Program-made: the position numbers and the translations under genes
Notes under the pieces: generated by a model
Databases searched by the model: none
The model's input: the letters and a program-made list of their open reading frames with translations, nothing else
What the model was told of the DNA's origin: nothing
In this document: in pieces, positions 53,279-64,000 of the stretch
Numbering within the stretch: position 1 is the first letter of the stretch
Layout: each line of letters opens with the position of its first letter
DNA from: Bordetella genomosp. 13
GTDB lineage: Bacteria > Pseudomonadota > Gammaproteobacteria > Burkholderiales > Burkholderiaceae_B
Length of the DNA: 64,000 nucleotides
Reading direction: 5' to 3'
Assembly (NCBI RefSeq): GCF_007679965.1
Contig: NZ_VEHL01000011.1
Coordinates: forward strand, 1-64,000

Positions 53279-54100
53279 ATGCCTCCGCCCTCCGACGTCC
53301 GCCCCATCGGCATCTACGACTCGGGCGCGGGCGGGCTGAGCACCCTGCGCGAGATCCGCCGCGCCCTGCCGGACGAGCCGCTGGTGTACGTGGCCGACTC
53401 GGCCCATCTGCCCTACGGCGAAAAATCCCAGCCTTTCCTCGAGCAGCGCGCGCTGGCCATCGCCGACTATTTCGTGTCGCGCGGGGCCCGCGCCATCGCG
53501 GTGGCGTGCAACACGGCCACGGCTGCCGCCATCGGCACGATGCGCGCCCACCATCCCGACCTGGTGGTGGTCGGCATCGAGCCCGCCATCAAGCCTGCGG
53601 CGCAGCTCAGCCGCTCGGGCGTCATCGGCGTGTTCGCCACCCACGGCACGCTGGCCAGCCCGCGCTTCGCCGCGCTGGCGCAGCGCGCGGCCGCCGGCGC
53701 CCGCGTGGTGCTCAGGCCGTGCCCCGACTGGGTGATGCTGGTGGAAAACGGGCAATTGCACGACGACGCGGCCCGCGCCGCCGTGGACCGGGCCGCCAGC
53801 GCGCTGCTGGCCGAAGGCGCCGACGTGCTGGTGCTGGGGTGCACGCACTTTCCTTTCCTGCTGCCGCTGCTGCGCGAACGGGTGGGGCCCGACCTGCCCA
53901 TCATCGAGCCCGGCCCGGCCCTGGCGCGGCAACTGGCGTACCGGCTGCGCACCGAGGCGCCGGCCCTGCTGGCGCCGGCCGGGTATGACGGCGGCTGCGA
54001 GTTGCACACCAGCGGCGATGCCCGGCGGCTGAGCGTACAGGCGGCGCAATTGCTGCAATGGGCGCTGCCGGCGCAGCGGCTGCCCGAGGGCTGGCGTTAG
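53279..54100 (+). CDS. murI: glutamate racemase
   Basis: The 273-residue enzyme has both catalytic cysteines in VACNTATAA and LGCTHFPF, the N-terminal IGIYDSGAGGLSTL loop and the YVADSAHLPYGEK segment. It supplies D-glutamate for peptidoglycan. ATG 53279 matches the family start. It converges on ispF across a short stem-loop. Confidence 0.97.
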   Translation: MPPPSDVRPIGIYDSGAGGLSTLREIRRALPDEPLVYVADSAHLPYGEKSQPFLEQRALAIADYFVSRGARAIAVACNTATAAAIGTMRAHHPDLVVVGIEPAIKPAAQLSRSGVIGVFATHGTLASPRFAALAQRAAAGARVVLRPCPDWVMLVENGQLHDDAARAAVDRAASALLAEGADVLVLGCTHFPFLLPLLRERVGPDLPIIEPGPALARQLAYRLRTEAPALLAPAGYDGGCELHTSGDARRLSVQAAQLLQWALPAQRLPEGWR

Positions 54101-54155
54101 TCCTGCCCCACGACGGCGAACCGGCCTCCCAAGGGCAGCCCTTTTCCTCGCCTGT

Positions 54156-54177
54156 CCGGCCTGGCCGATCAGGCCGG
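54156..54177. terminator. stem-loop at the murI/ispF convergent junction
   Basis: CCGGCCTG (54156-54163), loop GCCGAT, CAGGCCGG (54170-54177). It overlaps the ispF stop codon and lacks a T-run, so it is at best a weak or Rho-assisted terminator. Confidence 0.4.
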
Positions 54178-54663
54178 CTCGACACGGCCGAGCAGCACCA
54201 CCACCGTCGCCGCGATGCCTTCCTTGCGGCCCAGAAATCCCAGGCTTTCGTTGGTCTTGGCCTTGACGTTGACGTCGCCTTCGCTCAACCCCAGGTCGGC
54301 GGCGATGTTGCGCACCATGGCATTGGCGTGCGGGCCGATCTTGGGCGCCTGGGCATGCACCGTGGCGTCCACGTTGACCGCCTGCCAGCCGGCCCTGCGC
54401 ACCTTCTCGGCCGCCGCGCGCAGCAGCACCCGGCTGTCCGCGCCGCGGTACTGGGGATCGGTATCCGGGAAGTGGCGGCCGATGTCGCCCAGGCCGGCTC
54501 CGCCCAGCAGCGCATCGGTGATGGCGTGCAGCAGCGCGTCGGCATCGGAATGGCCCAGCAGGCCGTGGGTGTGCGGGATGGTAACGCCGCCCAGGATCAG
54601 CGGGCGGCCTTCGACCAGTGCGTGTACGTCGAAACCCTGGCCGACGCGGAAGGGGATGCTCAT
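54169..54663 (-). CDS. ispF: 2-C-methyl-D-erythritol 2,4-cyclodiphosphate synthase
   Basis: The 164-residue enzyme makes MEcPP in the non-mevalonate isoprenoid pathway. Metal-binding residues are in GFDVHAL and GHSDADALLHAITDALLG; IGRHFPDTDPQY and the C-terminal KAKTNESLGFLGRKEG are family signatures. ATG 54663 opens the conserved FRVGQGFDVH. In most betaproteobacteria ispF abuts ispD; here about 3.6 kb with three other genes intervenes. Confidence 0.97.
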   Translation of the reverse strand: MSIPFRVGQGFDVHALVEGRPLILGGVTIPHTHGLLGHSDADALLHAITDALLGGAGLGDIGRHFPDTDPQYRGADSRVLLRAAAEKVRRAGWQAVNVDATVHAQAPKIGPHANAMVRNIAADLGLSEGDVNVKAKTNESLGFLGRKEGIAATVVVLLGRVEPA

Positions 54664-55050
54664 CGATGTTGCTCCTGTCGCGGCGCGGCGGCGGTGGCAA
54701 GCGGGATGTGGTGGCGAAGGCGATGGGAAAGATGGCTTGTGCTCATCGCAGCATTCTATCCAGCGCGGGCCTCTGCCGCTCGCCCCCCGTTGCGCTTGCC
54801 CACCGGCCAGTGCGTCGTGACCACGGACACGGGCGTCCTGTAAGGGTAGGCGGCAGGCTGCCCTACAGGACGCCGCGGCGCCCTGAGCCCTGGCGCAGGC
54901 GATGACGGAGGACGCGATCCTGAGGGCAGCGCAAGGCGCCATGCGCAGCGATGATGCGCGTCGGACGTATCAGCGATGCGCCTGAATAGGATTAGACATA
55001 TCAGTACCCGCCGCGCAAACTGGCTCGACCTCAACCAATAGGAGCGCGGC
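54664..55050. other. intergenic region upstream of dioxygenase cassette, with a large stem-loop
   Basis: No gene is supported in these 387 bases. GGCGTCCTGTA (54832-54842) pairs with TACAGGACGCC (54864-54874), and the enclosed bases can pair further. An AT-richer stretch near 54985-55010 (GAATAGGATTAGACATATC) may be the cassette promoter. AGGAG sits eight bases before the next ATG. Confidence 0.5.
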
Positions 55051-56151
55051 ATGCCTGGCACGCCCGACTTGACCCCGACCCAGGCGCCCGCGGCGTGGCG
55101 CGGGCCCGACGTGGACTGGGTGCGCGAATGCCTGGTGCAGCTCGACGCGGATGATCTGCTGGAGATCCGCCAGGCCCTGGATGCCCTGGGCGCGCAGCGT
55201 CCTCCCGGAACCCTGCCGCTGGCGCGCGACGATTTTCCCCTGGTGCGCGTGGCGGACAAGCTGCGCGTGGTGGCGCGACAGTTGCACGCCGGCAAGGGCT
55301 TCGCCATGCTGCGCGGCCTGCCGCGCGAACAGTACGACGCCGACCAGATGGCGCAGATCTACTTCGGCCTGTCGATCTACCTGGGCGTGCCCATGTCCCA
55401 ATCGCATCGCGGCGAATTGCTGGGCCACGTGCTGAACCTGACGGGCTACGGCGACGTGGCGCGCGCCTACCAGAACGGCGGCGAGATGAGCATGCACACC
55501 GATTCGTGCGACATCATCGGCCTGATGTGCCTGCGCACGGCGCGTTCCGGCGGCGCCAGCCGCATTTCCAGCGCGTTGGCCATCCACGACGCGCTGGCGC
55601 GCTGCCGGCCGGACATGCTCGCGCGCCTGTACGCGGGCTACCGCTTCATGCGCGGCGAGAAGGACGCGCAACTGGGCGACGGCCGGCGCGTCAGCCTGTC
55701 GCCCATCCCTGTATTTGCGCGGCTGGACGGCTGGCCACAGCAGGTGGCCTGCTATTTCCTGGGCAGCTACATCCGCAACGCGGCCGCGGCCGGGCATTCA
55801 CGACTGGGCGACGCCGACCTGGACGCGATCAAGGCGGTGGAGATCATGGCCGAATCGCCCGAGTACTACCTCGATATGCAGTTCCAGGACGGCGACATCC
55901 AGTTCCTGAACAACCGCGTCATCCTGCACGGCCGCACACATTACGAGGACAGCCCGGAGATCGGACAGCGGCGCCACCTGCTGCGCATGTGGCTGCGCGC
56001 GCCCGACTGGCCAGGCCTGCCGCCGGAACAGATCATGCACACCGGCAAGGACCACGCGCTATGGCTGAGGCACCGCAATGCCGGGCTGGAACTGCCCAAC
56101 GCGTATGTCACGTCGCTGCGCGCCGGCGCCCGCGCCGTGGCGCGCGCCTGA
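55051..56151 (+). CDS. TauD/TfdA-family Fe(II)/2-oxoglutarate dioxygenase
   Basis: The 366-residue protein has the facial triad as HTD in MSMHTDSCD (about residues 148-156) and the distal His in NNRVILHGRTHYED (about 295), followed by the 2-oxoglutarate-binding Arg in RHLLRMWLR. Members hydroxylate substrates such as taurine or aryloxyacetates to release the organic part. The substrate is unknown; the following Bug-type receptor and LysR gene suggest uptake and induced use of an organic acid. Confidence 0.88.
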   Translation: MPGTPDLTPTQAPAAWRGPDVDWVRECLVQLDADDLLEIRQALDALGAQRPPGTLPLARDDFPLVRVADKLRVVARQLHAGKGFAMLRGLPREQYDADQMAQIYFGLSIYLGVPMSQSHRGELLGHVLNLTGYGDVARAYQNGGEMSMHTDSCDIIGLMCLRTARSGGASRISSALAIHDALARCRPDMLARLYAGYRFMRGEKDAQLGDGRRVSLSPIPVFARLDGWPQQVACYFLGSYIRNAAAAGHSRLGDADLDAIKAVEIMAESPEYYLDMQFQDGDIQFLNNRVILHGRTHYEDSPEIGQRRHLLRMWLRAPDWPGLPPEQIMHTGKDHALWLRHRNAGLELPNAYVTSLRAGARAVARA

Positions 56152-56191
56152 GGCAGCTGCACGATACCTGTACCTACAAGGGGAATACCGC

Positions 56192-57175
56192 ATGAAGCAG
56201 GCTTTTCGTCGGGTCGCCAGCCGGTTGCTGGCCGTCCTGGGCATGATGGGGGCGGCCGGCGCTGCCTGTGCGCAACAGTATCCGGACCACCCGATCGAGG
56301 TGATCGTGCCTTATGCGCCCGGCGGCCTGCTGGACGTGGCGGCGCGCCTGGCCGCGGACGGGCTGGGCAAGGAACTGGGCCAGGCCGTGGTCGTGAAGAA
56401 CTATGCCGGGGCGGGCGGCACCATCGGCGCCGCCCGTCTGGCCAAGGCCCGGCCCGACGGCTACACGCTCGGCCTGGGCTCGTTCGGCATGGTGATCAAC
56501 AAGGTGCTGCGGCCCGAGGTGGACTACGATCCCCTGAAGAGCTTCACCACCATCGGCTATCTGGGCGACCAGGCCTTCGTGCTGATGGTCAATCCGCAGA
56601 AGACCCGCGCGGGCACCACCGCCGAACTGATCGACCTGATCCGCGCCAATCCAGGCAAGTACACCTATGCCTCGGGCGGGGTGGGCGCGCCGTCGCACGT
56701 CATGGCCGAGCAGCTGGCCATCGTGCAGAAGCTGGACGTAGTACACATTCCTTACCAGGGCCAGAATCCGGCCATCCTTGCGCTGCTGGGCGGCGAGGTC
56801 GACTTCTCCCTGCAGACGGTGGCGGGCTCCGAGGACCTGATCCATACCGGACGCATCCTCGCGCTGGCGTCCACGGGCAAGAAGCGGCTGACCGCCCTGC
56901 CGCAGGTGCCGACGTTCTCGGAACAGGGGATCGGCGGCCTGGAGCCCGAGAGCTGGCTGGGCATCTTCGCGCCGGCGGGCCTGAGCGACCCGGTGCGGCA
57001 GCGGCTGCAGGACGCCTGGGCCAACGTGGCGCGCAGCGCGGCGTTCCAGGAACAGCTGGCCAGGCGGGCCATCGAATCGCGCGACTTCACACCCGCGCAG
57101 TTCAATGCGATGATCGCCCGCGACCAGGTCTATTGGCGCGACGTGGTCGGGCGCACCGGCATCACGCTCAAATAG
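56192..57175 (+). CDS. Bug/TctC-family periplasmic binding protein
   Basis: A 327-residue precursor with a signal peptide (MKQAFRRVASRLLAVLG, cleavage near ACAQQ). It begins YPDHPIEVIVPYAPGGLLDVAARL, the hallmark of the Bug (Bordetella uptake gene) family that is expanded in Bordetella, and keeps KNYAGAGGTIGA and the YASGGVGAPSHVMAEQL loop. These receptors bind carboxylates such as citrate or aspartate. No TctA/TctB permease is adjacent. It follows the dioxygenase by 40 bases. Confidence 0.94.
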   Translation: MKQAFRRVASRLLAVLGMMGAAGAACAQQYPDHPIEVIVPYAPGGLLDVAARLAADGLGKELGQAVVVKNYAGAGGTIGAARLAKARPDGYTLGLGSFGMVINKVLRPEVDYDPLKSFTTIGYLGDQAFVLMVNPQKTRAGTTAELIDLIRANPGKYTYASGGVGAPSHVMAEQLAIVQKLDVVHIPYQGQNPAILALLGGEVDFSLQTVAGSEDLIHTGRILALASTGKKRLTALPQVPTFSEQGIGGLEPESWLGIFAPAGLSDPVRQRLQDAWANVARSAAFQEQLARRAIESRDFTPAQFNAMIARDQVYWRDVVGRTGITLK

Positions 57176-57233
57176 GAAGCCGCGGCCGCCGCGACCGGGT
57201 CCGTGCGCGCACATCGATGGGGATATCGCGACG

Positions 57234-58124
57234 ATGGAACTGAGACAGCTGCGGCAGTTCATCGTCGTCGCCGAGGAACTGAATTTCCGGCGGGCGGCGC
57301 TACGGCTGTGCATGACCCAGCCGCCGCTGAGCGCGGCCATCCGGCGCCTGGAAGCGGTCGTCGGCGCGCCGTTGCTGCACCGCACGCGTGCTTCGGTCTC
57401 GCTGACGCCGGCCGGTGTGGTGTTCCTGCGCGAGGCGCGCTATCTGCTGCGCCAGGCCGACATATCGGTGGACGTGGCGCGCGGGGCCGCGCAGGGTTCG
57501 CGCGAGGTGCTGCGCGTCAAGAGCATCGACAGCGCCATGCTGACGTTGCTGCCGGCGTTGCTCGAACGCTTTCACGCGGCCGAGCCGGGCATCCGCCTGT
57601 CGTTGAGCACGGGATCCACGCAAGAAATCATTTCCGCACTGGAAGCCGGCAGCATCGACCTGGGGGTCTGCGTTCCGGGCGGCGCCAGTTACCCCAACCT
57701 GAGGACCCAGTCCCTGGGCCAGGAGCGCTTCTGCCTGGCAGTGCCGGTGGGACATCGCCTGGCGGCCGCCGGACTGGTGCGCCTGCCTGAACTGTCCAGC
57801 GAACGCCTGGTCACGCATTATCCGCATGCCGCCAGCCCGGGCTACCATGCCGCCGTCAGCGCCATCCTGCAGCAGGTCGGCGCCCAGATGCAGGCGCTTC
57901 AGTCGGAGCCCGACCTGCTGGCCACCCTGGCGCTGGTTCGCCTGGGCCTGGGCATTGCGCTGATTCCGGCTTCCACGCGCCGCATCGCCATGCAGGGCGT
58001 GGCCTATGCCGACCTGCGTTCGGCCGACGGCCAGGCGCTCGGATATCCGGTGGCGCTGGCCGTGCGTTCAGAGCACGCCAGCGCCGCGGCGCTGCAGCTG
58101 TGCCGGTTCGCCGCGCAGAACTGA
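57234..58124 (+). CDS. LysR-family transcriptional regulator
   Basis: The 296-residue protein has an N-terminal winged HTH (MELRQLRQFIVVAEELNFRRAALRL, residues 1-60) and a C-terminal effector-binding domain (about 90-290). It is co-directional with the dioxygenase and Bug receptor genes rather than divergent, so it is probably the terminal gene of the cassette and may autoregulate it. The inducer is unknown. Confidence 0.94.
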   Translation: MELRQLRQFIVVAEELNFRRAALRLCMTQPPLSAAIRRLEAVVGAPLLHRTRASVSLTPAGVVFLREARYLLRQADISVDVARGAAQGSREVLRVKSIDSAMLTLLPALLERFHAAEPGIRLSLSTGSTQEIISALEAGSIDLGVCVPGGASYPNLRTQSLGQERFCLAVPVGHRLAAAGLVRLPELSSERLVTHYPHAASPGYHAAVSAILQQVGAQMQALQSEPDLLATLALVRLGLGIALIPASTRRIAMQGVAYADLRSADGQALGYPVALAVRSEHASAAALQLCRFAAQN

Positions 58125-58247
58125 GAACGGCGACGGCGCACGGCCGCGCGGACCGAGGCGGCACGCGCCGTCGCCACGCGCAGGCGCGGCCCTCCCTGGA
58201 TGCGGGGGCCCGCGCCACGCACGGGAACGCCAGGCGTCGGCGGGCGA

Positions 58248-59006
58248 CTACAGCCAGCGTTCCATCAATGCGAAATCGTCCGGCCACGTGACCTTGAAGT
58301 TGCGCGCCTCGCCCGTCACCAGGCATGGCGCGTGGCCGGCGGCCTCGATCGCCGAGGCCTCGTCGGTCACCGCCAGGCCGTCTCGTGCCGCGGCGGCCAG
58401 CGACCGGCCCAGCAGGCCCGCGCGGAACATCTGCGGCGTCTGCGCCAGCCACAGGCCCTGCCGGTCGACCGTGCGGGCGACACGGGCGCCGCCCGCCTTC
58501 ACGGGATCGGCCACCGGCGGCGCCAACCCGCTGCCGGCCTGAGCCACGGGCAGGCCGGCCGGCCCGCCCATCTTCACGGTGTCGGCCACCGGCAAGGCCA
58601 GCAGGCCGCCCACCGGGTCGGCCAGGCAGGCGTCGATCAGGCGCGCCAGGGCAGCCGGCGTCAGGCCCGGCCGTGCGGCGTCGTGCACCAGCACCCAATC
58701 CTGTTCGTCCGCGCCGCTGTCGGCCAGCGCGGCCGCCACGGTGTCGGCGCGCGTGGGGCCGCCGCAGGCACGCCATACCGTGCGCGGCAGGCCATGCAGG
58801 GCCTCGTCGACCCAGCCGTCGTCCGCCGACACGGCCACGCGGACCTGGGCGATGCGCGGATCCGCCAGCAGCGCCCGCACGGCGCGCCGCAGCATGGGCT
58901 GGCCGTCCAGCAGCCGATATTGCTTGGGCAGGGCCTGGCCGCCGGGCAGGCTGGCGCGAGCGCCCACCCCGGCGGCGGGCACGATGGCGATAAGTGTGTC
59001 GGACAT
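58248..59006 (-). CDS. ispD: 2-C-methyl-D-erythritol 4-phosphate cytidylyltransferase
   Basis: The 252-residue enzyme joins MEP to CTP. Conserved parts are PAAGVGARASLPGGQALPKQYRLLDG near the N-terminus, VLVHDAARPG near residue 105, and TVDRQGLWLAQTPQMFR near 180. Between these a 25-codon in-frame duplication (LPVADTVKMGG... then PPVADPVKAGG) makes it longer than the usual 225-235 residues. It diverges from mfd across a 29-base gap. Confidence 0.95.
   Translation of the reverse strand: MSDTLIAIVPAAGVGARASLPGGQALPKQYRLLDGQPMLRRAVRALLADPRIAQVRVAVSADDGWVDEALHGLPRTVWRACGGPTRADTVAAALADSGADEQDWVLVHDAARPGLTPAALARLIDACLADPVGGLLALPVADTVKMGGPAGLPVAQAGSGLAPPVADPVKAGGARVARTVDRQGLWLAQTPQMFRAGLLGRSLAAAARDGLAVTDEASAIEAAGHAPCLVTGEARNFKVTWPDDFALMERWL
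58490..58593. repeat. 75-bp period in-frame duplication inside ispD
   Basis: The 29 bases from 58490 and from 58565 align with four differences and both include TCGGCCACCGGC. The offset is exactly 75 bases (25 codons), so the reading frame is kept. It inserts a Gly/Ala/Pro-rich loop before the conserved TVDR motif. Confidence 0.8.
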
Positions 59007-59019
59007 GGTCCCGGGATTT

Positions 59020-59025
59020 TATAAT
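59020..59025 (+). promoter_or_regulatory. TATAAT -10 hexamer very close to the mfd start
   Basis: A consensus TATAAT ends ten bases before the mfd ATG at 59036, so a transcript started from it would have only about four untranslated bases. No good -35 is seen (nearest weak match is around 58999). It lies in the 29-base divergent gap with ispD. Confidence 0.4.
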
Positions 59026-59035
59026 CTTCCACCTG

Positions 59036-62557
<3,522 letters not shown>

Positions 62558-62849
62558 GGTTGGGGGCGTAGTCTGCGGGTTTGTTAATCTTGCGGGCGGC
62601 GGGGTTTGAGTTCTTCTGGCGCCTCTGCGTGGTGCGACGGGTCGCGCCGGCCAAGTCGTCGGGCTCGGGCGCGCCACCAGGCGCCCTCGGTCCCCTTCGG
62701 GGACTTCCCCTCCTCCAATTGGCCGGCACGGCCTTCCGGCTCCCCTGCGGGACGCCTTCGAGCGACATCGCCTCCACATCCAGACGCCTTCACCTCGGCA
62801 CTCAGATATCCACCTTTTCCTGAAAACGAACTTCCCGTTCAAAAGCAAA
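62558..62849. repeat. intergenic region with dispersed-repeat fragment and hairpins
   Basis: No gene is seen. GGTTTGAGTTCTTCTGGCGC starts at 62603 and matches the repeat unit at 14382-14402 with one difference in 21. GTCCCC-TTC-GGGGAC (62690-62704) is a perfect hairpin, followed by GC-rich, CTTCC-containing sequence. The serB promoter should lie near the right end. Confidence 0.6.
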
Positions 62850-63710
62850 ATGAGCCAGACCCACCTCGTCATCCAATCCCCCGCCCTCGCCGTCGAGCAC
62901 GCCGAGCAACTGGCGGCCCTGGCCCAAGCGCAAGGCGTGGCGCGCATTTCCACCACGGCGGCGCGGCTGCTGGACGTGCAGGACGATGCCCAGACCCGCG
63001 ACGAGGTCCGCGACTGGAGCGAATCGCATGGCGTTGACGCGGCCTTCGTGCCGGCCGGCCGGCGCCTGTCGGATTGCCGCGTGCTGGCCATGGACATGGA
63101 CTCGACGCTGATCAACATCGAGTGCATCGACGAGATCGCCGCCTGGGCCGGACGCGGCGAACAGGTCGCGCAGATCACCGAGGCCGCCATGCGCGGCGAG
63201 ATCAAGGACTTCTCCGAAAGCCTGCGCCGCCGCGTGGCGCTGCTGGAAGGCGTGTCCGCCGAAGCGCTGGAACGCGTCTACCAGGACAAGCTGCGCCTGA
63301 ACCCCGGCGCCGAACGGCTGCTGGCGTCCGCGCGCGATGCCGGCATCAGGACGCTGCTGGTGTCGGGCGGCTTCACCTTCTTCACGGGCCGGTTGCAGGA
63401 ACGCCTGCAACTGGACAGCGCCCATGCGAACACGCTGGAGATCGGCGACGACGGCCGGCTGACCGGCCGAGTGCTGGGCGACATCCTGGACGCCGAGGCC
63501 AAGGCTGCCTACCTGCGCGCCTTTGCCGCGCAGCATGGCGCCGCGCGGGAGCAGATCATCGCCCTGGGCGACGGCGCCAACGACCTGAAGATGCTGGCAC
63601 TGGCCGGCTACGCCGTGGCCTATCACGCCAAGCCCATCGTGCGCCGCCAGGCGCCCTATGCGCTGAACGTATCGGGACTGGACGGCGTGCTGAACTGGTT
63701 CGAGGCCTGA
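62850..63710 (+). CDS. serB: phosphoserine phosphatase
   Basis: The 286-residue HAD phosphatase has the DMDSTLINIECIDEIA nucleophile motif near residue 77, VSGGFTFFT (motif II), and GDGANDLKML (motif IV). An N-terminal region of about 70 residues precedes the HAD domain and resembles a short regulatory domain. It catalyses the last step of serine synthesis. It ends 14 bases from the convergent acylase-like gene. Confidence 0.96.
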   Translation: MSQTHLVIQSPALAVEHAEQLAALAQAQGVARISTTAARLLDVQDDAQTRDEVRDWSESHGVDAAFVPAGRRLSDCRVLAMDMDSTLINIECIDEIAAWAGRGEQVAQITEAAMRGEIKDFSESLRRRVALLEGVSAEALERVYQDKLRLNPGAERLLASARDAGIRTLLVSGGFTFFTGRLQERLQLDSAHANTLEIGDDGRLTGRVLGDILDAEAKAAYLRAFAAQHGAAREQIIALGDGANDLKMLALAGYAVAYHAKPIVRRQAPYALNVSGLDGVLNWFEA

Positions 63711-63724
63711 TCGGGCAGGCGCGC

Positions 63725-64000
63725 TCAGCGGCTGCCCGCTTGCGCCGGCGCCGGCTGCAAGGTCAGCCGATGCGCAGGCGGTCCCGGCAGGAAAGGCGTC
63801 GCGCGCCCCTCCACCCAGGCACGATGGCCCGCCAGGAAGAACGGCGACAAGGGGTGGCCGGAGGCGCCGCCCGGCATGTGCAACAGGCCGTCGGCCTCGT
63901 GGCCCGGCGCCACCACGAAGCGTTCAGACGCGCCGAACGACGGATGCTGGATGCGCGGCAGATTGTCGACGTCGCCCGGCATGGCGTCCGCCGGCGCCGA
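63725..64000 (-). CDS. C-terminal part of a penicillin acylase-family (S45) protein (partial)
   Basis: The frame is open to the window edge, and 91 residues are visible. GASERFVVAPGHEADGLLHMPGGASGHPLSPFFLAGHRAWVEG matches the C-terminal signature of Ntn-hydrolase penicillin amidases, where a GGxSGHPxSPF segment precedes the last helix. The tail (QPAPAQAGSR) is non-conserved. Such periplasmic enzymes hydrolyse amides or acyl-homoserine lactones; the catalytic N-terminal Ser lies outside the window, so specificity cannot be judged. Confidence 0.75.
   Translation of the reverse strand, partial: SAPADAMPGDVDNLPRIQHPSFGASERFVVAPGHEADGLLHMPGGASGHPLSPFFLAGHRAWVEGRATPFLPGPPAHRLTLQPAPAQAGSR

Overview
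The window is GC-rich (about 70% in hand-counted coding lines) and fits a betaproteobacterium of the Alcaligenaceae, most likely Bordetella in the broad sense or Achromobacter. This rests on conserved neighbourhoods: an OmpR/EnvZ-type pair resembling Bordetella risA-risS next to ahpC-ahpD, a Par27-like parvulin upstream of ligA, smc-zipA-ligA, ispD-mfd, a PagL-type lipid A deacylase, and a Bug-family binding protein. The risS-like gene is a full open frame, unlike the disrupted risS reported for B. pertussis. The species cannot be fixed from the window. Nearly all of it is dense chromosomal housekeeping DNA. No rRNA, tRNA, CRISPR, prophage or plasmid genes were seen.

Layout. 1-76: one end of an IS3-family element running off the window. 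317-3180: a MocR-type regulator diverging across a perfect palindrome from a thioesterase and an EamA exporter. 3239-8205: pagL, accD, trpA, trpB and argE on the minus strand. 8206-9022: a gene-free repeat field. 9023-14266: relA, mtfA, a flavodoxin-like gene, ridA and pncB. 14267-14997: a second repeat field with the same 41-bp palindrome. 14998-19038: fdxA, fpr, an intracellular PHB depolymerase, an orphan rnfB and nth. 19192-24025: a five-gene branched-chain amino acid-type (HAAT) ABC importer. 24165-25178: a betaine-type binding protein. 25219-25920: a lower-GC DUF4325/STAS-like gene that looks 5'-truncated. 26013-29009: a decayed LytS-like kinase, an intact LytS-like kinase and a LytTR response regulator. 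29090-34311: a second HAAT importer on the minus strand, with fused LivM-LivG and a miniature inverted-repeat element between its binding-protein gene and its permease genes.

34636-36704: msrB, yciB, bolA and par27. 36777-43579: ligA, zipA and smc. 43856-45169: lplT. 45422-47985: a family-4 uracil-DNA glycosylase overlapping a fused tsaB-rimI. 48117-51473: risA, risS, ahpC and ahpD. 51668-53049: an MFS gene with a coupled 50-codon membrane-protein gene. 53279-54663: murI and ispF. 55051-58124: a TauD-like dioxygenase, a Bug-family receptor and a LysR regulator, a metabolic cassette lying between ispF and ispD. 58248-63710: ispD, mfd and serB. 63725-64000: the C-terminal end of a penicillin acylase-like protein.

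The strongest unexplained signals are (i) a dispersed 41-bp palindrome with a GCGC-TTTC-GCGC core, present four times and interspersed with different 21-26 bp minisatellites; (ii) the tandem pseudokinase/kinase/LytTR locus; (iii) the roughly 290-bp cruciform-like element inside the second HAAT locus; (iv) a lysine-to-arginine change in the Walker A motif of one LivF; and (v) a PagL with Asn in place of the catalytic acid. In-frame repeat insertions in mfd and ispD suggest the chromosome is prone to small tandem duplications.
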